Program-made: the position numbers and the translations under genes | Notes under the pieces: generated by a model | What the model was told of the DNA's origin: nothing | Databases searched by the model: none | The model's input: only the letters and a program-made list of their open reading frames with translations | Assembly: GCA_023415655.1 (NCBI GenBank) | Contig: JAEZKD010000195.1 | Span: 1 to 64,000, forward strand | DNA length: 64,000 bases | DNA from: Bacillota bacterium | GTDB lineage: Bacteria > Bacillota > Clostridia > Lachnospirales > Lachnospiraceae | Reading direction: 5' to 3' | In this document: piece by piece, positions 17,841-28,270 of the stretch | How the letters are laid out: the number at the start of each line of letters is the position of its first letter | How positions within the stretch are numbered: the stretch's first letter is position 1

Positions 17841-19876
17841 TATGCCGTCACCATCCCTACTGACTGTAATTCCACATTCGAATCGATTTCATTATATGAG
17901 ATTACAATCAAATCCTTATAGTAATCTCTCGTCACCTTTTTAAAGTACATACGCACAATTGGTGATGTGATGATAATTGGATTTTTCCCTAAATTTTCTA
18001 ACTTTTCAACTTCATCCTTAACGGATTTCATAATTGCCTGTGTCTTCTCTGGATCAAGCGATAGATAAGCACCCTGTTCCGTCTGCTTTACACTTGACAT
18101 GATTTCCTGTTCGATTTTAGGATCCAGTGTTACGACGGAGGTTGTTTCATTTGGTGCAAAGTATCGATTTGAGATTGCACGTTTTAAGCTTTGACGCACA
18201 TACTCGGTTAACACATCCGTGTCTCGTGTCGTAGAAGCATAATCCGCAAGTGTTTCAAAGATGGTAATTAAATCTCGTATCGAGATTCCTTCTCTTAATA
18301 AGTTTTGTAATACTTTTTGAATTTCACCAACACCAAGTAACTTTGGAACCAATTCGTTGATCAATGCTTGATTTGCTTCTTGGATATTGTTGATCAAATT
18401 CTGTACATCTTGACGTGATAATAACTCATCTAGGTGACTTCGAATCACTTCCGTTAAGTGAGTTGCAATGATGGAAGGTGGATCCACAACCGTATATCCA
18501 AAGGATTCCGCACGTTCTCTTTGATTCTCTGTAATCCACAGTGCTGGAAGATGAAAGGACGGTTCAAAGGTTGGAATACCAGTAATCTCTTCTTCCACAT
18601 AACCAGGATTCATAGCCATATAATGATCAAATAGAATCTCACCTTCACTCACTGGAATTCCCTTTATCTTAATTACATATTGATTTGGATTTAACTGAAT
18701 GTTATCACGTAGACGGATTGTAGGTACAACACAACCAAATTCCAAAGCTATCTGACGTCGAATTAAGACAACTCGGTCTAGTAAGTCTCCACCCTGATTT
18801 ACGTCTGCTAATGGAATAATACCATAGCCAAATTCAAGTTCAATCTGATCTACCTGTAATAAGGAAACCACGTTCTCTGGTCGACGAATTTCTTCTGCCG
18901 CTGAAGTCTCATCGGAAGCAACTTCGTCCTCAATCTTTTGAATTTCTATCTTCTTAGCAATCATACGACCACATAAAAGCATTACAATACCATAACCTGT
19001 GAAGATGATAAAAGGAAGTGGGGTGATTGTACCAAGTAAAATCATCGCTCCACCTACCATATATAAAACCTTTGGTATCGAGAATAACTGTTTGACTAAC
19101 AGATCTCCCATATCTGCTTCCTTGGAAACCTTCGTTACCACAATACCAGTAGATAAGGAAATCATTAAGGATGGAATCTGTGATACAAGACCATCACCAA
19201 TCGCTAAGATTGCAAATTGGTTAAAAGCTGCACCTGCACTTAACCCCATTCTTGTCATACCAAGAACAAGTCCACCTGCTAAGTTAACTACTGTAATGAT
19301 CAAACCAGCAATCGCATCTCCCTTTACGTACTTTGTAGCACCATCCATGGCACCAAAGAAGTTACTTTCTTCTTGTATCTTTTCACGTCGTTCTCTTGCC
19401 TGAGCATCGGTAATTGCACCTGTATTCAAATCCGCATCGATAGCCATCTGTTTACCAGGCATAGCATCGAGTGTAAATCTAGCAGTAACTTCAGATACAC
19501 GTTCGGAACCTTTATTGATTACCATGAACTGTACAATCAATAAAATAACAAATACAATGACACCAATAACGATATCACCACCACCAACGAACTGTCCAAA
19601 CTGTTCAATGACTACACCAGCATTTCCATCTTTTAAGATCAACTTTGTGGAGGATACATTCAAAGAGATACGAAACACTGTCGTAAATAACAGAATTGTC
19701 GGGAAGGTGGACATATTCAACACTTCTTGACTAAACAATGCATTGAATAAGATGATCATCGATATGGATATATTTAATGCCAATAAGAAATCGAGTAAAA
19801 AGGATGGCATTGGAATGATTAAGAAAATAATGGCCGATATCAAATAAATTCCAATTGCAAAATCGGATTTCTTCAT
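17840..19876 (-). CDS. flhA: Flagellar export gate protein FlhA
   Basis: FlhA, 678 residues, is the major gate subunit of the flagellar type III secretion system. The N-terminal half has about eight membrane segments and the FHIPEP signature block around RFTLDAMPGKQMAIDADL. The C-terminal half (from about 345) is the cytosolic docking platform for chaperone-substrate complexes. Length is normal for the family. Confidence 0.97.
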   Translation of the reverse strand: MKKSDFAIGIYLISAIIFLIIPMPSFLLDFLLALNISISMIILFNALFSQEVLNMSTFPTILLFTTVFRISLNVSSTKLILKDGNAGVVIEQFGQFVGGGDIVIGVIVFVILLIVQFMVINKGSERVSEVTARFTLDAMPGKQMAIDADLNTGAITDAQARERREKIQEESNFFGAMDGATKYVKGDAIAGLIITVVNLAGGLVLGMTRMGLSAGAAFNQFAILAIGDGLVSQIPSLMISLSTGIVVTKVSKEADMGDLLVKQLFSIPKVLYMVGGAMILLGTITPLPFIIFTGYGIVMLLCGRMIAKKIEIQKIEDEVASDETSAAEEIRRPENVVSLLQVDQIELEFGYGIIPLADVNQGGDLLDRVVLIRRQIALEFGCVVPTIRLRDNIQLNPNQYVIKIKGIPVSEGEILFDHYMAMNPGYVEEEITGIPTFEPSFHLPALWITENQRERAESFGYTVVDPPSIIATHLTEVIRSHLDELLSRQDVQNLINNIQEANQALINELVPKLLGVGEIQKVLQNLLREGISIRDLITIFETLADYASTTRDTDVLTEYVRQSLKRAISNRYFAPNETTSVVTLDPKIEQEIMSSVKQTEQGAYLSLDPEKTQAIMKSVKDEVEKLENLGKNPIIITSPIVRMYFKKVTRDYYKDLIVISYNEIDSNVELQSVGMVTA

Positions 19877-19898
19877 CTTATATGCCTCCCTTCGTTAT

Positions 19899-21032
19899 TT
19901 ATGAATGTTTTAAACCATAGACGTAAGCAAGAACCTCAGCTGCCATCTGGTAAAGCTCTCTTGGAATTTCCTTTTCCAGATCTACGTTGTAATAAAGCAT
20001 ACGCGCCAATGGTTTGTTCTCTACAATCGGAATTTTATTATCCTTTGCTATCTCTTTGATTTTAGCTGCTAGATAATCTGCACCTTTTGCAACTAAGATT
20101 GGTGCCTCCGCTGTTTCTTTATCGTATTTGAGCGCACATGCAAAATGCGTTGGGTTTGTGATTACAACATCTGCTTCAGGCAATCGCTGCATCATTCGAT
20201 TCATTGAGGCTTGACGCATCTTCTGTCGAATTTTACCCTTTATCTGAGGATTTCCTTCGGATTGCTTGAATTCATCCTTAATTTCTTGTTTCGTCATTCG
20301 CATGTCTTTTTTAAACTTTATTTTTTGATAGATCAAGTCGGCAAGACCGATTACTAGGAATAATGCACTAATCTTGATTCCAAGATTAATTACAATCCCT
20401 CCAATCATAATTACAACCGTATACAAATCTCCGATCTCATATAAGAGATAAAGCTGATTCACTTGATCTTTAAACTCATTATAAACAATAACAAAAATTA
20501 CGATTATTTTTAGTATTGATTTAATCAACTCCATGAGCTTATCCAGAGAGAAGATTCTCTTAAATCCACTGATTGGATTAATCTTATTGAACTTTGGTGT
20601 GAGTGGTTTTCCTGTCACTTTCCATTTTACTTGAAAGTAATTGACAACAAAAGCGACTACAACCCCTACTACCAAGACAGGTAAGCAGATGATTAGGATA
20701 TTGACACCTAAGTCACTCAATAATTCACTTCCTGTTTTAATCGTAAACTCTTCTTTCGCAACCGTACTTATCATATGATAGGTGGTTTGAAAGTTCTCTA
20801 TAAAATTCGTTCCAATCGTAGCTACAAAAGCCTTTAGTACTAGAAATAATGCCAACAAACCACTAGCCGTAATCAAATCCTGACTTCGTGCAACCTGGCC
20901 TTCCTTTCTTGCATCTTGTAATTTTTTGCTTGTAGCTTCTTCTGTTTTTTCTCCACCAGGCCCCTCTTTGGCAAAGAACTGAAGATTAAAATCAAACAGA
21001 TATACCTGTGTAAGTTTTATGTTTTCTTGCAC
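19899..21032 (-). CDS. flhB: Flagellar export switch protein FlhB
   Basis: FlhB, 377 residues, switches the export apparatus from rod/hook to filament substrates. The N-terminal hydrophilic block EKTEEATSKKLQDARKEGQV precedes four membrane segments. The autocleavage motif NPTH is at 293-296 in the cytosolic domain. FliK in the same operon is its ruler partner. It is six bases from fliR. Confidence 0.97.
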   Translation of the reverse strand: MQENIKLTQVYLFDFNLQFFAKEGPGGEKTEEATSKKLQDARKEGQVARSQDLITASGLLALFLVLKAFVATIGTNFIENFQTTYHMISTVAKEEFTIKTGSELLSDLGVNILIICLPVLVVGVVVAFVVNYFQVKWKVTGKPLTPKFNKINPISGFKRIFSLDKLMELIKSILKIIVIFVIVYNEFKDQVNQLYLLYEIGDLYTVVIMIGGIVINLGIKISALFLVIGLADLIYQKIKFKKDMRMTKQEIKDEFKQSEGNPQIKGKIRQKMRQASMNRMMQRLPEADVVITNPTHFACALKYDKETAEAPILVAKGADYLAAKIKEIAKDNKIPIVENKPLARMLYYNVDLEKEIPRELYQMAAEVLAYVYGLKHS

Positions 21033-21037
21033 GTTTT

Positions 21038-21808
21038 CTACCCCTTTAGATAAGCGATTGCTGTCCTTAACATGTCCATCATTTCCGTAAAGATAAAATC
21101 AGTCACCATTGGAATCATGGTAATCATAAATAATAGAACCAAAAGACCAACAAATACCTTAAGCTGTAAACCAATAACAAACATATTCATTTGAGGGGCA
21201 ACCTTTGCTAAGATTGCAAGTACTGTATTTACAATTAGCAATGCTGCAAACATCGGCAACACAATTCGAAATCCAATGATAAAATAATCAATGATAAAGT
21301 TTAACATCGCTTGATAGATACTTACATTGATTACAACCTCCCCTACAGGTATCACCTGATACGAATCCACCAATGCTCTTAGTATAAAATGATGTAGATT
21401 CATGACAAGCATCATTAACATCACCGCATATTGATATAAATTGGATGTAATTGTAACCTGAGTACTCGAAATAGGATCAAACTCCTGAACCATAGAAAAT
21501 CCCATTTCCATATCAATGAGTGAACCCGCAAAGGTAAGAATTTGCGCACAGATATTAGCAAATAACCCCATGACCAAGCCTGCAATTACTTCTTTGATCA
21601 CAATACTAGCAAATCCTATGACTCCGACATAAGTAAGAGGCTCATAAGGAAGTATTTGAAATATGATAAACGCTAATGCAACCGATAGACCTACCTTCAC
21701 TTTTTGTGGTACGCTTCTTAAACTAAAGAAGGGAGCTACATAGATAAACCCTGTAATCCTCACAAGAATACACATAAAAAACACAATTTGTTCCAGTGCC
21801 AATTCCAT
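21038..21808 (-). CDS. fliR: Flagellar export protein FliR
   Basis: FliR, 256 residues, is a polytopic membrane protein of the export gate (FliP5-FliQ4-FliR1 complex). It has about six hydrophobic segments and family blocks such as VPQKVKVGLSVALA and MEMGFSMVQEFDP. It starts six bases after the fliQ stop, with AAGGA as ribosome site. Confidence 0.95.
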   Translation of the reverse strand: MELALEQIVFFMCILVRITGFIYVAPFFSLRSVPQKVKVGLSVALAFIIFQILPYEPLTYVGVIGFASIVIKEVIAGLVMGLFANICAQILTFAGSLIDMEMGFSMVQEFDPISSTQVTITSNLYQYAVMLMMLVMNLHHFILRALVDSYQVIPVGEVVINVSIYQAMLNFIIDYFIIGFRIVLPMFAALLIVNTVLAILAKVAPQMNMFVIGLQLKVFVGLLVLLFMITMIPMVTDFIFTEMMDMLRTAIAYLKG

Positions 21809-21813
21809 CGATT

Positions 21814-22086
21814 CTATCCTTGTATGAAGTAACGGAAATTATCTGTAAGGTACTCAAAATATTCTACAACATTCCTCATAATCCAGTTACCAAACAGCAT
21901 AATAATGACAAATACTCCAATCAATTTTGGAACAAATGTGAGGGTTTGTTCTTGAATGGAAGTAACCGTTTGTAAAACACTGACAACAAGCCCAATGACA
22001 AGAGAGGTAATCAGCATTGGTGCAGAGACTTTAATAATCAACCATAATGTCTCTTTGAACAATTCCACCAGCATATTTTCATTCAT
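21814..22086 (-). CDS. fliQ: Flagellar export protein FliQ
   Basis: FliQ, 90 residues, has two membrane hairpin segments of the export gate. The block ISVLQTVTSIQEQTL-like at about 38-50 (here SVLQTVTSIQEQTLTFVPK) is diagnostic. GGAGG lies seven bases from the ATG. It is separated from fliP by 88 bases. Confidence 0.95.
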   Translation of the reverse strand: MNENMLVELFKETLWLIIKVSAPMLITSLVIGLVVSVLQTVTSIQEQTLTFVPKLIGVFVIIMLFGNWIMRNVVEYFEYLTDNFRYFIQG

Positions 22087-22174
22087 GTGATTTTCCTCCT
22101 AACTAAAAATATACTTAAAGACTGAATGTCTATTATTAACTACTTTAACATACTTTTTCGTTGGTTAACGGTTG

Positions 22175-23020
22175 TCAGTAGAACGTTTTTACAACCTCAC
22201 CAATAATCAGGTTCCAACCGTCTGCCATAATAAATAATAGAATCTTAAATGGCATAGAAATCGTAGTAGGAGGTAACATCATCATACCCATTGACATCAA
22301 GGTCGAAGCTACCACCATATCGATTACGATAAATGGTAGATAAATCAAGAAGCCAATGATAAATGCTGATCGAAGTTCACTTAAAATAAATGCGGGAATC
22401 AACACTGTGGTTGGTACATCATTTCTTGAATTTACTTCATCTACCCCTGCTATATCAAGAAATAATGTTAAATCCTTTTCATTCGTTTGATCAAACATAA
22501 AATCTCTGATTGGTTCCAAGCCCCTCTCAAAAGCTTGCTCTTGAGTGATCTCTCCAGCATTCATAGGCTGTATGGCTTGTGAATTCACCTTTAAAAAGAT
22601 TGGTGACATAATAAATAAAGTTAAAAACAACGCCAAACCAACCAAAATCTGATTGGGAGGTGTTGTCTGTAAACCCAGAGCCGATCTCGTAAAATGCAAT
22701 ACAATTACGATACGAATAAAAGAGGTCAGCATAATCAGGATCGAAGGCGCCAAGGAAATTACAGTCAATAGTAATAAAATCTGAAGCGTTGCAGATAAAG
22801 ATCCGGTTCCTTCTCCTGAATTAAAATAAAATTGTAAATTCTCGTTTTCTCCATCTAAACTCACACCAGGTGTTGGTGTTACCGTTACTGTAGGAGTTGT
22901 AGTCTCTGTTGCATAAACCTTTTTTGGCGTAACACAAAGAAAGGTTAATATAAATGCTATCAGAAATAAAAGCTTCAGACTACTATGCTTTTTTCGTTCA
23001 TGCTTCACAATAGCTACCAT
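22175..23020 (-). CDS. fliP: Flagellar export protein FliP
   Basis: FliP, 281 residues, forms the export pore core. It has an N-terminal signal-like hydrophobic segment (about 15-37), a Thr/Pro/Val-rich extracytoplasmic stretch, and then the FliP domain (TSFIRIVIVLHFTRSALGLQ, GLALFLTLFIMSP). Six bases separate it from fliO. Confidence 0.96.
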   Translation of the reverse strand: MVAIVKHERKKHSSLKLLFLIAFILTFLCVTPKKVYATETTTPTVTVTPTPGVSLDGENENLQFYFNSGEGTGSLSATLQILLLLTVISLAPSILIMLTSFIRIVIVLHFTRSALGLQTTPPNQILVGLALFLTLFIMSPIFLKVNSQAIQPMNAGEITQEQAFERGLEPIRDFMFDQTNEKDLTLFLDIAGVDEVNSRNDVPTTVLIPAFILSELRSAFIIGFLIYLPFIVIDMVVASTLMSMGMMMLPPTTISMPFKILLFIMADGWNLIIGEVVKTFY

Positions 23021-23026
23021 AATATA

Positions 23027-23452
23027 TCAACCTTTTCCATCGTTTTTTTTCTTATTCATCATTTCTGTTAACACATTCTTAAATGAAATACCCTTATGCT
23101 CACCGTTCTCAGGAAGCTGTATTTCTTCCTTGGTAAGCTCTGTAATTACCGATATGTGGTCTTTGGTAACTGCAATTACAACATATTTCTCTCCCATTTT
23201 TACAAGTTGAAGAAATTTGTTGGTAGTAACACGATACGTGTCGAGTACTGTAAAATTACTATTCTTATATTGTTTCAGCTGCTTCGTACCAATGAATCTT
23301 GTGACATAATAACAAGCAACTATAATCAATACAAAAATGACAATTAGTACAATCAATTCAAAAACACTGTTTGATGAACTGCCCACAGTTCTCTTGCCAT
23401 TAAGGTCAAGAGAATCTGCGTCAATATCAAACTGTATGTTACGAAAGAACAT
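23027..23452 (-). CDS. fliO: Flagellar biosynthetic protein FliO
   Basis: FliO, 141 residues, is a single-pass membrane chaperone for FliP assembly. The membrane segment is about 29-50, followed by the FliO domain with TRFIGTKQLKQYKNSNFTVLD and LVKMGEKYVVIAVT. The ATG overlaps the cheY stop by one base. The call rests on the domain and its position between cheY and fliP. Confidence 0.88.
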   Translation of the reverse strand: MFFRNIQFDIDADSLDLNGKRTVGSSSNSVFELIVLIVIFVLIIVACYYVTRFIGTKQLKQYKNSNFTVLDTYRVTTNKFLQLVKMGEKYVVIAVTKDHISVITELTKEEIQLPENGEHKGISFKNVLTEMMNKKKNDGKG

Positions 23453-23814
23453 TAACCAATCGCCTTCTTTACAGCTTCAAGCACACGATCTGCCTGGAAT
23501 GGTTTTACAATAAAATCTTTTGCTCCAGATTGAATCGACTCGATTACCATTGCCTGCTGTCCCATCGCAGAACACATAATTACATTAGCGGATGGATCAC
23601 CAGCCTTGATCTTTTTTAATGCTTGAATACCATCCATCTCTGGCATTGTGATATCCATCATAACTAAATCAGGCTTAGTTTCATTGTACTTTTCTACCGC
23701 TTTAATTCCATTCTCCGCTTCTCCTGCAATGGTATACCCATTCTTAGAAAGAATGTCCTTAATCATCATTCTCATAAATGCTGCATCATCGCAAATTAAA
23801 ATACTTTTAGCCAT
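23452..23814 (-). CDS. cheY: Chemotaxis response regulator CheY
   Basis: CheY, 120 residues, is a stand-alone receiver. The acidic pair is D9-D10, the phospho-acceptor Asp54 lies in MMDITMP, and the switch Ser82 and Lys104 are in place. CheY-P binds FliM and FliY at the motor. Its place between fliY and fliO is standard for Firmicutes. An ATG/stop overlap couples it to fliO. Confidence 0.96.
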   Translation of the reverse strand: MAKSILICDDAAFMRMMIKDILSKNGYTIAGEAENGIKAVEKYNETKPDLVMMDITMPEMDGIQALKKIKAGDPSANVIMCSAMGQQAMVIESIQSGAKDFIVKPFQADRVLEAVKKAIG

Positions 23815-23866
23815 TTTAAATCTCCTCTTTGATTTTTTTTCAACTATTATCTTTTGTGTAGAACTT

Positions 23867-25054
23867 TTATTTTACAATTTCAGTAACACGTATACCGAAT
23901 GCTTCTTCGATTACTACAACTTCACCTTTAGCAACATACTTTCCATTCACAAGTACGTCAATTGGCTCTCCAGCCAAACGGTTTAATTCAATTATGGTAC
24001 CAGGTGTAAAATCAAGGATTTCTTTAATTGTCTTACTTGTTCTACCTAATTCAACGGTAACCTCAAGTGGAACATCAAGTAATAAATCAATATTCTCCGT
24101 CTGAAGCAATGGACTTCCCATATTCGTAAATGGTTGGAAATCAGCTTGTGCTATATTAACATTTTGCTGCATCCCCTGATTCATCTGCATCATCGGATTT
24201 ATCTGCATCGTTGGATTCATCTGCATTGTTGGATTTATCTGCATCATTGAAGGCTCCATTTGAGTCACTCCTTGCATCTGCATATTCGTAGCCATTGGTT
24301 GTGGCTGTGGTTCCGGTTGCTTTTGTGACTGTGCTGCTTGATTTACTTTATTCACAGCCGCTTGCGCATCCTCAGTTACTGATGAAGTGTATTGCATAAA
24401 TTGTTCATATAAGTCTCTGGCGAATTCAAATGGATATAATTGCATTAATTCACTATCCACTAAATCCCCAATTTCCATTCGAAATGAGACCTTAACAAAG
24501 CGACCCTTTAAGAATTCAGCAATCTCTTGCCCATTGAATTCAGTCAAATCCACAACACTTGCGCTTGGTGGTGAGATATCCACCTTCTTCTCAAGCATGG
24601 AAGAAATCGATGTTGAAGCCGATCCCATCATCTGGTTCATTGCTTCACTGATTGCACTTAAATGTAAATCACTAAGTTCTCCATCTGTATTACTACCATC
24701 ACCACCCATCATAAGATCCGTGATAATTTTAACATCATTTTCTTTTAAGACTAGGATGTTATTACCATCCAAACCGTCTTTATAATAAATCTGTATAAAC
24801 ACACATGGTCGGTCATAATTTCCAGCCAACACATCCCAGGTTGCATACGACACTTGAGGAGTCGTTATGTTAACACGCTGGTTTACTAAAGAAGACAATG
24901 TAGTTGCTGCGGTCCCCATACTGATGTTCGACATTTCACCAAGAGCATCTTCTTCAGCATCCGTTAATGTTTCAAGGGATGTGTCTTCTTCGGTACTGGT
25001 TCCCATGCCACTTAATAAAGCATTAATCTCTTCTTGAGATAACATACCATCCAT
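23867..25054 (-). CDS. fliY: Flagellar motor switch protein/CheY-P phosphatase FliY
   Basis: FliY, 395 residues, replaces FliN in the C-ring and hydrolyses CheY-P. It has an N-terminal CheY-binding helix (SQEEINALL, 6-14) and two CheC-type active-site helices ([14 protein letters not shown] and the [16 protein letters not shown] region). The linker is Gln/Met-rich, and the C-terminal FliN/SpoA domain is [15 protein letters not shown] to [13 protein letters not shown]. The linker (about 245-305) contains short repeats of the M-Q-x-N-P-x-M type, unusually methionine-rich. Confidence 0.95.
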   Translation of the reverse strand: MDGMLSQEEINALLSGMGTSTEEDTSLETLTDAEEDALGEMSNISMGTAATTLSSLVNQRVNITTPQVSYATWDVLAGNYDRPCVFIQIYYKDGLDGNNILVLKENDVKIITDLMMGGDGSNTDGELSDLHLSAISEAMNQMMGSASTSISSMLEKKVDISPPSASVVDLTEFNGQEIAEFLKGRFVKVSFRMEIGDLVDSELMQLYPFEFARDLYEQFMQYTSSVTEDAQAAVNKVNQAAQSQKQPEPQPQPMATNMQMQGVTQMEPSMMQINPTMQMNPTMQINPMMQMNQGMQQNVNIAQADFQPFTNMGSPLLQTENIDLLLDVPLEVTVELGRTSKTIKEILDFTPGTIIELNRLAGEPIDVLVNGKYVAKGEVVVIEEAFGIRVTEIVK

Positions 25055-25061
25055 TGATTAG

Positions 25062-26039
25062 CTACTCCTCCCTTATGATAGTTGATACCTTAACTGCGTA
25101 TGAATTGGAAGACGAGCCAGGTAATGCAGTAAATTTCTTCATATTTCCTACATAGACATTTAGTTCATCGTTAACCTTCGAATCCAGTTTAATGATATCA
25201 CCCTTTTGCATATTAATAAAATCATTGAGTGAAATTGTACTTCTACCAAGTACTGCACGAATTGGGATCCTTGCCTTAGCAATTGCCACTTCAATGACAT
25301 CCTGGTAGTCTTCATCACTCTTCGCTTTCATAGTTGAATACCAGTATTTGGTATTCAGTTTATCAATGATATCTTCCAGACATGCATACGGAAGACATAC
25401 ATTCATCATTCCTTCAACATTACCAACTCGTATATTCAAGGTAATAATTGAAGCCATATCACTCGGAGAAATAATCTGAGCAAATTGTGAGTTTGTTTCA
25501 ATTCGTATTAATCTTGGTTCCAGCTTCACCACATTAGTCCATGGTTCCGCTAAAAGATTGGTCATAACCGTCATAATACGTTCAATAATTACTAACTCAA
25601 TTTCAGAAAAATCTCTCGTTTTATCAAGTGGAACTCCACCCCCACCAAGCATTCGGTCTACAATAGCATAGCCAATGTTCTCGGCTAGTTCTATAATTAT
25701 GTTCCCCTCCAATGGAGAGAAATCAATAATCCCAAGTAGTACCGGATTGGATAGTGCATTCGTAAATTCCTGATACACCACTGCCTCTGAATTAATAACC
25801 TCAATTTGTACATTTTTTCTGAGGTACGCAGGCAAATGCGTAGATAACAATCGACCGTAATGCTCAAAGATTATGTCAAGTGTACGCAGATGCTCCTTCG
25901 AGAATTTGGAAGGACGGTGAAAATCATAGTTTTTCACCTGTTTTTCTCCGGTGTCTTTAAATTCATCCGCATCCAATTCACCACTGCTTAACGCAGCCAA
26001 TAAATTATCTATTTCGCTTTGGGATAAAACATCACCCAT
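25062..26039 (-). CDS. fliM: Flagellar motor switch protein FliM
   Basis: FliM, 325 residues, has the N-terminal CheY-P binding segment LSQSEIDNLLAAL, a middle CheC-like domain with the GGG turn (MLGGGGVPLD), and a C-terminal SpoA domain (RAVLGRSTISLNDFI). It forms the C-ring with FliG and FliY. GGAGG lies seven bases from the ATG. Confidence 0.97.
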   Translation of the reverse strand: MGDVLSQSEIDNLLAALSSGELDADEFKDTGEKQVKNYDFHRPSKFSKEHLRTLDIIFEHYGRLLSTHLPAYLRKNVQIEVINSEAVVYQEFTNALSNPVLLGIIDFSPLEGNIIIELAENIGYAIVDRMLGGGGVPLDKTRDFSEIELVIIERIMTVMTNLLAEPWTNVVKLEPRLIRIETNSQFAQIISPSDMASIITLNIRVGNVEGMMNVCLPYACLEDIIDKLNTKYWYSTMKAKSDEDYQDVIEVAIAKARIPIRAVLGRSTISLNDFINMQKGDIIKLDSKVNDELNVYVGNMKKFTALPGSSSNSYAVKVSTIIREE

Positions 26040-26078
26040 AGTCTAGCCTCCAACTCTCGCAAATTCTATCACTAATTC

Positions 26079-26600
26079 CTATTGAGATACCCATTTACTA
26101 AATGTGATACCAATGATACATTCTGAATTAAATACTTCGGTTTGAAGTTTATTCAAAATAACATCTTTGACAATATCCTTATTAGGAATAAACTCTTCGT
26201 AAGTTAACTTTGAAACTTCATCATTGATAATTTCTTGAATCTTATCATCAAATTGTTCCATTAACCCTTTGACCTTTGTATAATCCTCTGCCTTTTTGTT
26301 TAGTGATACAGAAGCTTTTACCAAAGCCATATGTGGTTTTCCATCAGTACCAGTCGATAGATTAACCGTCAATTCTTCAGAAACTAGATATGTATCTAAA
26401 TCACCAATATCAATCGTTTCTTCCTTGATCGTCTGCGATTCTAATTCCAAATCAATAATCTGAGCCACCTTCGTAATCAGAGTATTTGTCTGATTGACAG
26501 TTGGCATAAATACAAATAGTAATACTGCTGTTAAAGTTAAGTTAATTAAAGTTGCAGCAAGTATGATTACTGCCAAAATGTTCTTTTTCATATTCAGCAT
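26079..26600 (-). CDS. fliL: Flagellar basal body-associated protein FliL
   Basis: FliL, about 173 residues, is a single-pass membrane protein surrounding the stator. The membrane segment is close to the N-terminus (about 6-27 from this start), followed by the periplasmic-side FliL domain. It is weakly conserved, and the call leans on position between motB and fliM. The start is uncertain: I chose the ATG at 26600 with AAAGG five bases upstream. A TTG at 26633 and an ATG at 26591 are in frame. Confidence 0.85.
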   Translation of the reverse strand: MLNMKKNILAVIILAATLINLTLTAVLLFVFMPTVNQTNTLITKVAQIIDLELESQTIKEETIDIGDLDTYLVSEELTVNLSTGTDGKPHMALVKASVSLNKKAEDYTKVKGLMEQFDDKIQEIINDEVSKLTYEEFIPNKDIVKDVILNKLQTEVFNSECIIGITFSKWVSQ

Positions 26601-26636
26601 CCATGCCTTTCTTTCAAGATTCCCTAATGACAAGCA

Positions 26637-27449
26637 TTAGTCAGAATTCATACGGTTGTAGATTCGAATTTCAATACGACGATTCAAAGCTCTTCCATCA
26701 CTTGTCGTATTCTCAGCAACCGGATCGTATTCTCCTCGACCAATCCACTCCAAATTAGCCGCATTGATTTGTTTTACATTCATCAAATATTCTGCTGCGT
26801 TAATTGCTCTTGCCGAAGACAATTCATTGTTGTTTTTGTATTTACCTGAAGTAACTGGTACACTATCGGTATGACCAATGATAGAGATTCGATAATCGGA
26901 GTAGTATTTTAGGATGTCACCAATCTTTGAGAAAATTGGAAGTGCATCCTTTTTCAGTTCTGCTTTCCCTGAATCATAAAGCAACGAGCCACTTACATTA
27001 ATCATAACGTATTGAAATCCATCTTCATCGGTCTGTATATCGACATAATCGTCTAGATTATACTTTGTACTTAATTCAGAGATGCTATCATACATTTGCT
27101 CTGTTTCTGCTTTGTTAGCTTCTTCAATTCTCTCATGTAATTCCTTGTATTCTTGTCCTTGCGATTCCTCTGATTGTTGACCCATATTATTGTAATAGGA
27201 ATCCAGATCATTTAACTGTGCAATTCCCATACTAATTAATTGACCTTGACCAACCGAACTTCCTCCTCCGTCAAAGATACTAAAACTACTAGTAACAGAA
27301 GCAACCACGCCTTCCCATTTTTCTTCGTCTACGGTAGACATTGCAAACAATAATACGAAGAAACAAAGCAAAAGGTTCATAAGGTCAGAAAACGTATTCA
27401 TCCATGCCGGGGAGCCCTTTGGTGGATCTTCCGGTCTTCTTTTAGCCAT
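26637..27449 (-). CDS. motB: Flagellar stator protein MotB
   Basis: MotB, 270 residues, has a short cytosolic N-terminus, a single membrane helix with the proton/ion-binding Asp22 (MNTFSDLMNLLLCFF), and a C-terminal OmpA peptidoglycan-binding domain (IIGHTDSVPV, NNELSSARAINAAEYL). The start overlaps the end of motA by eight bases. Confidence 0.97.
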   Translation of the reverse strand: MAKRRPEDPPKGSPAWMNTFSDLMNLLLCFFVLLFAMSTVDEEKWEGVVASVTSSFSIFDGGGSSVGQGQLISMGIAQLNDLDSYYNNMGQQSEESQGQEYKELHERIEEANKAETEQMYDSISELSTKYNLDDYVDIQTDEDGFQYVMINVSGSLLYDSGKAELKKDALPIFSKIGDILKYYSDYRISIIGHTDSVPVTSGKYKNNNELSSARAINAAEYLMNVKQINAANLEWIGRGEYDPVAENTTSDGRALNRRIEIRIYNRMNSD

Positions 27450-28242
27450 TTACTTCACCACCCTCAGCATTTCCCAACTCATTTCTCTTCACTGGAGATA
27501 AGAAAGATTTTAGTTTCTCTTCAATAACTCGAGGATTTTCACCAGCTTGAATGGATAACAAGCCTTCCACCATAACTTCCTTTAACATAATCTCATTTGC
27601 ATTATTCGCTTTTAACTTATTAGCCACCGGAGCACAAATCCAGTTCGCTAAGACCGAACCATAAAAAGTTGTTACTAACGCTACTGACATGTTTGGACCT
27701 ACACTTGATACATCTGATAATTTAAGTAACATGTTAATCAGACCAATTAAGGTACCAATCATACCCCAAGCAGGACCCATCGTCCCAAGATTCTCCCAAA
27801 AGCTAATAATGCTCTTATGTCGATCCTCTACACACATCAACTCTGTTTCCATGATACTACGAACTAACTCTGGATCTGTACCATCAACGATTAGTAACAC
27901 ACCCTTTTTCATAAACTCATCTTCTACCGAATTTGCTGCTTCTTCCAAAGCAAGCAACCCTTCTTTACGAGCCACATTCGAAAGACTAATAATACTTTCA
28001 ATGGTTTCTTTTTCATTCGATGGCATTGGCTTTAAGATAAGTGCAAAACTCTTTAAACCATTCACAAATTCTCTAATGCTAGGGCTCATTGCTAACAAAG
28101 TTGCAAAGGAACCACCAAATGTTATATAAACAGAATTCATATCAATAAAGCCTTTAATTGCAACAAAACCGTCTTCGGCCACAATACCGAATATCATGAG
28201 ACCAAAGGCTAGAACTAGTCCAAGAATTGATGCTAGATCCAT
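27442..28242 (-). CDS. motA: Flagellar stator protein MotA
   Basis: MotA, 266 residues, has four membrane segments and the family block PAWGMIGTLIGLINML with the functional prolines near the third and fourth helices. The ATG at 28242 (MDLASILG) has AGGTGG about five bases upstream. A GTG three codons earlier lies on that site. It overlaps motB, ensuring matched stator expression. Confidence 0.96.
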   Translation of the reverse strand: MDLASILGLVLAFGLMIFGIVAEDGFVAIKGFIDMNSVYITFGGSFATLLAMSPSIREFVNGLKSFALILKPMPSNEKETIESIISLSNVARKEGLLALEEAANSVEDEFMKKGVLLIVDGTDPELVRSIMETELMCVEDRHKSIISFWENLGTMGPAWGMIGTLIGLINMLLKLSDVSSVGPNMSVALVTTFYGSVLANWICAPVANKLKANNANEIMLKEVMVEGLLSIQAGENPRVIEEKLKSFLSPVKRNELGNAEGGEVNG

Positions 28243-28270
28243 AAACACCACCTACCTGTCATTATTTTAT

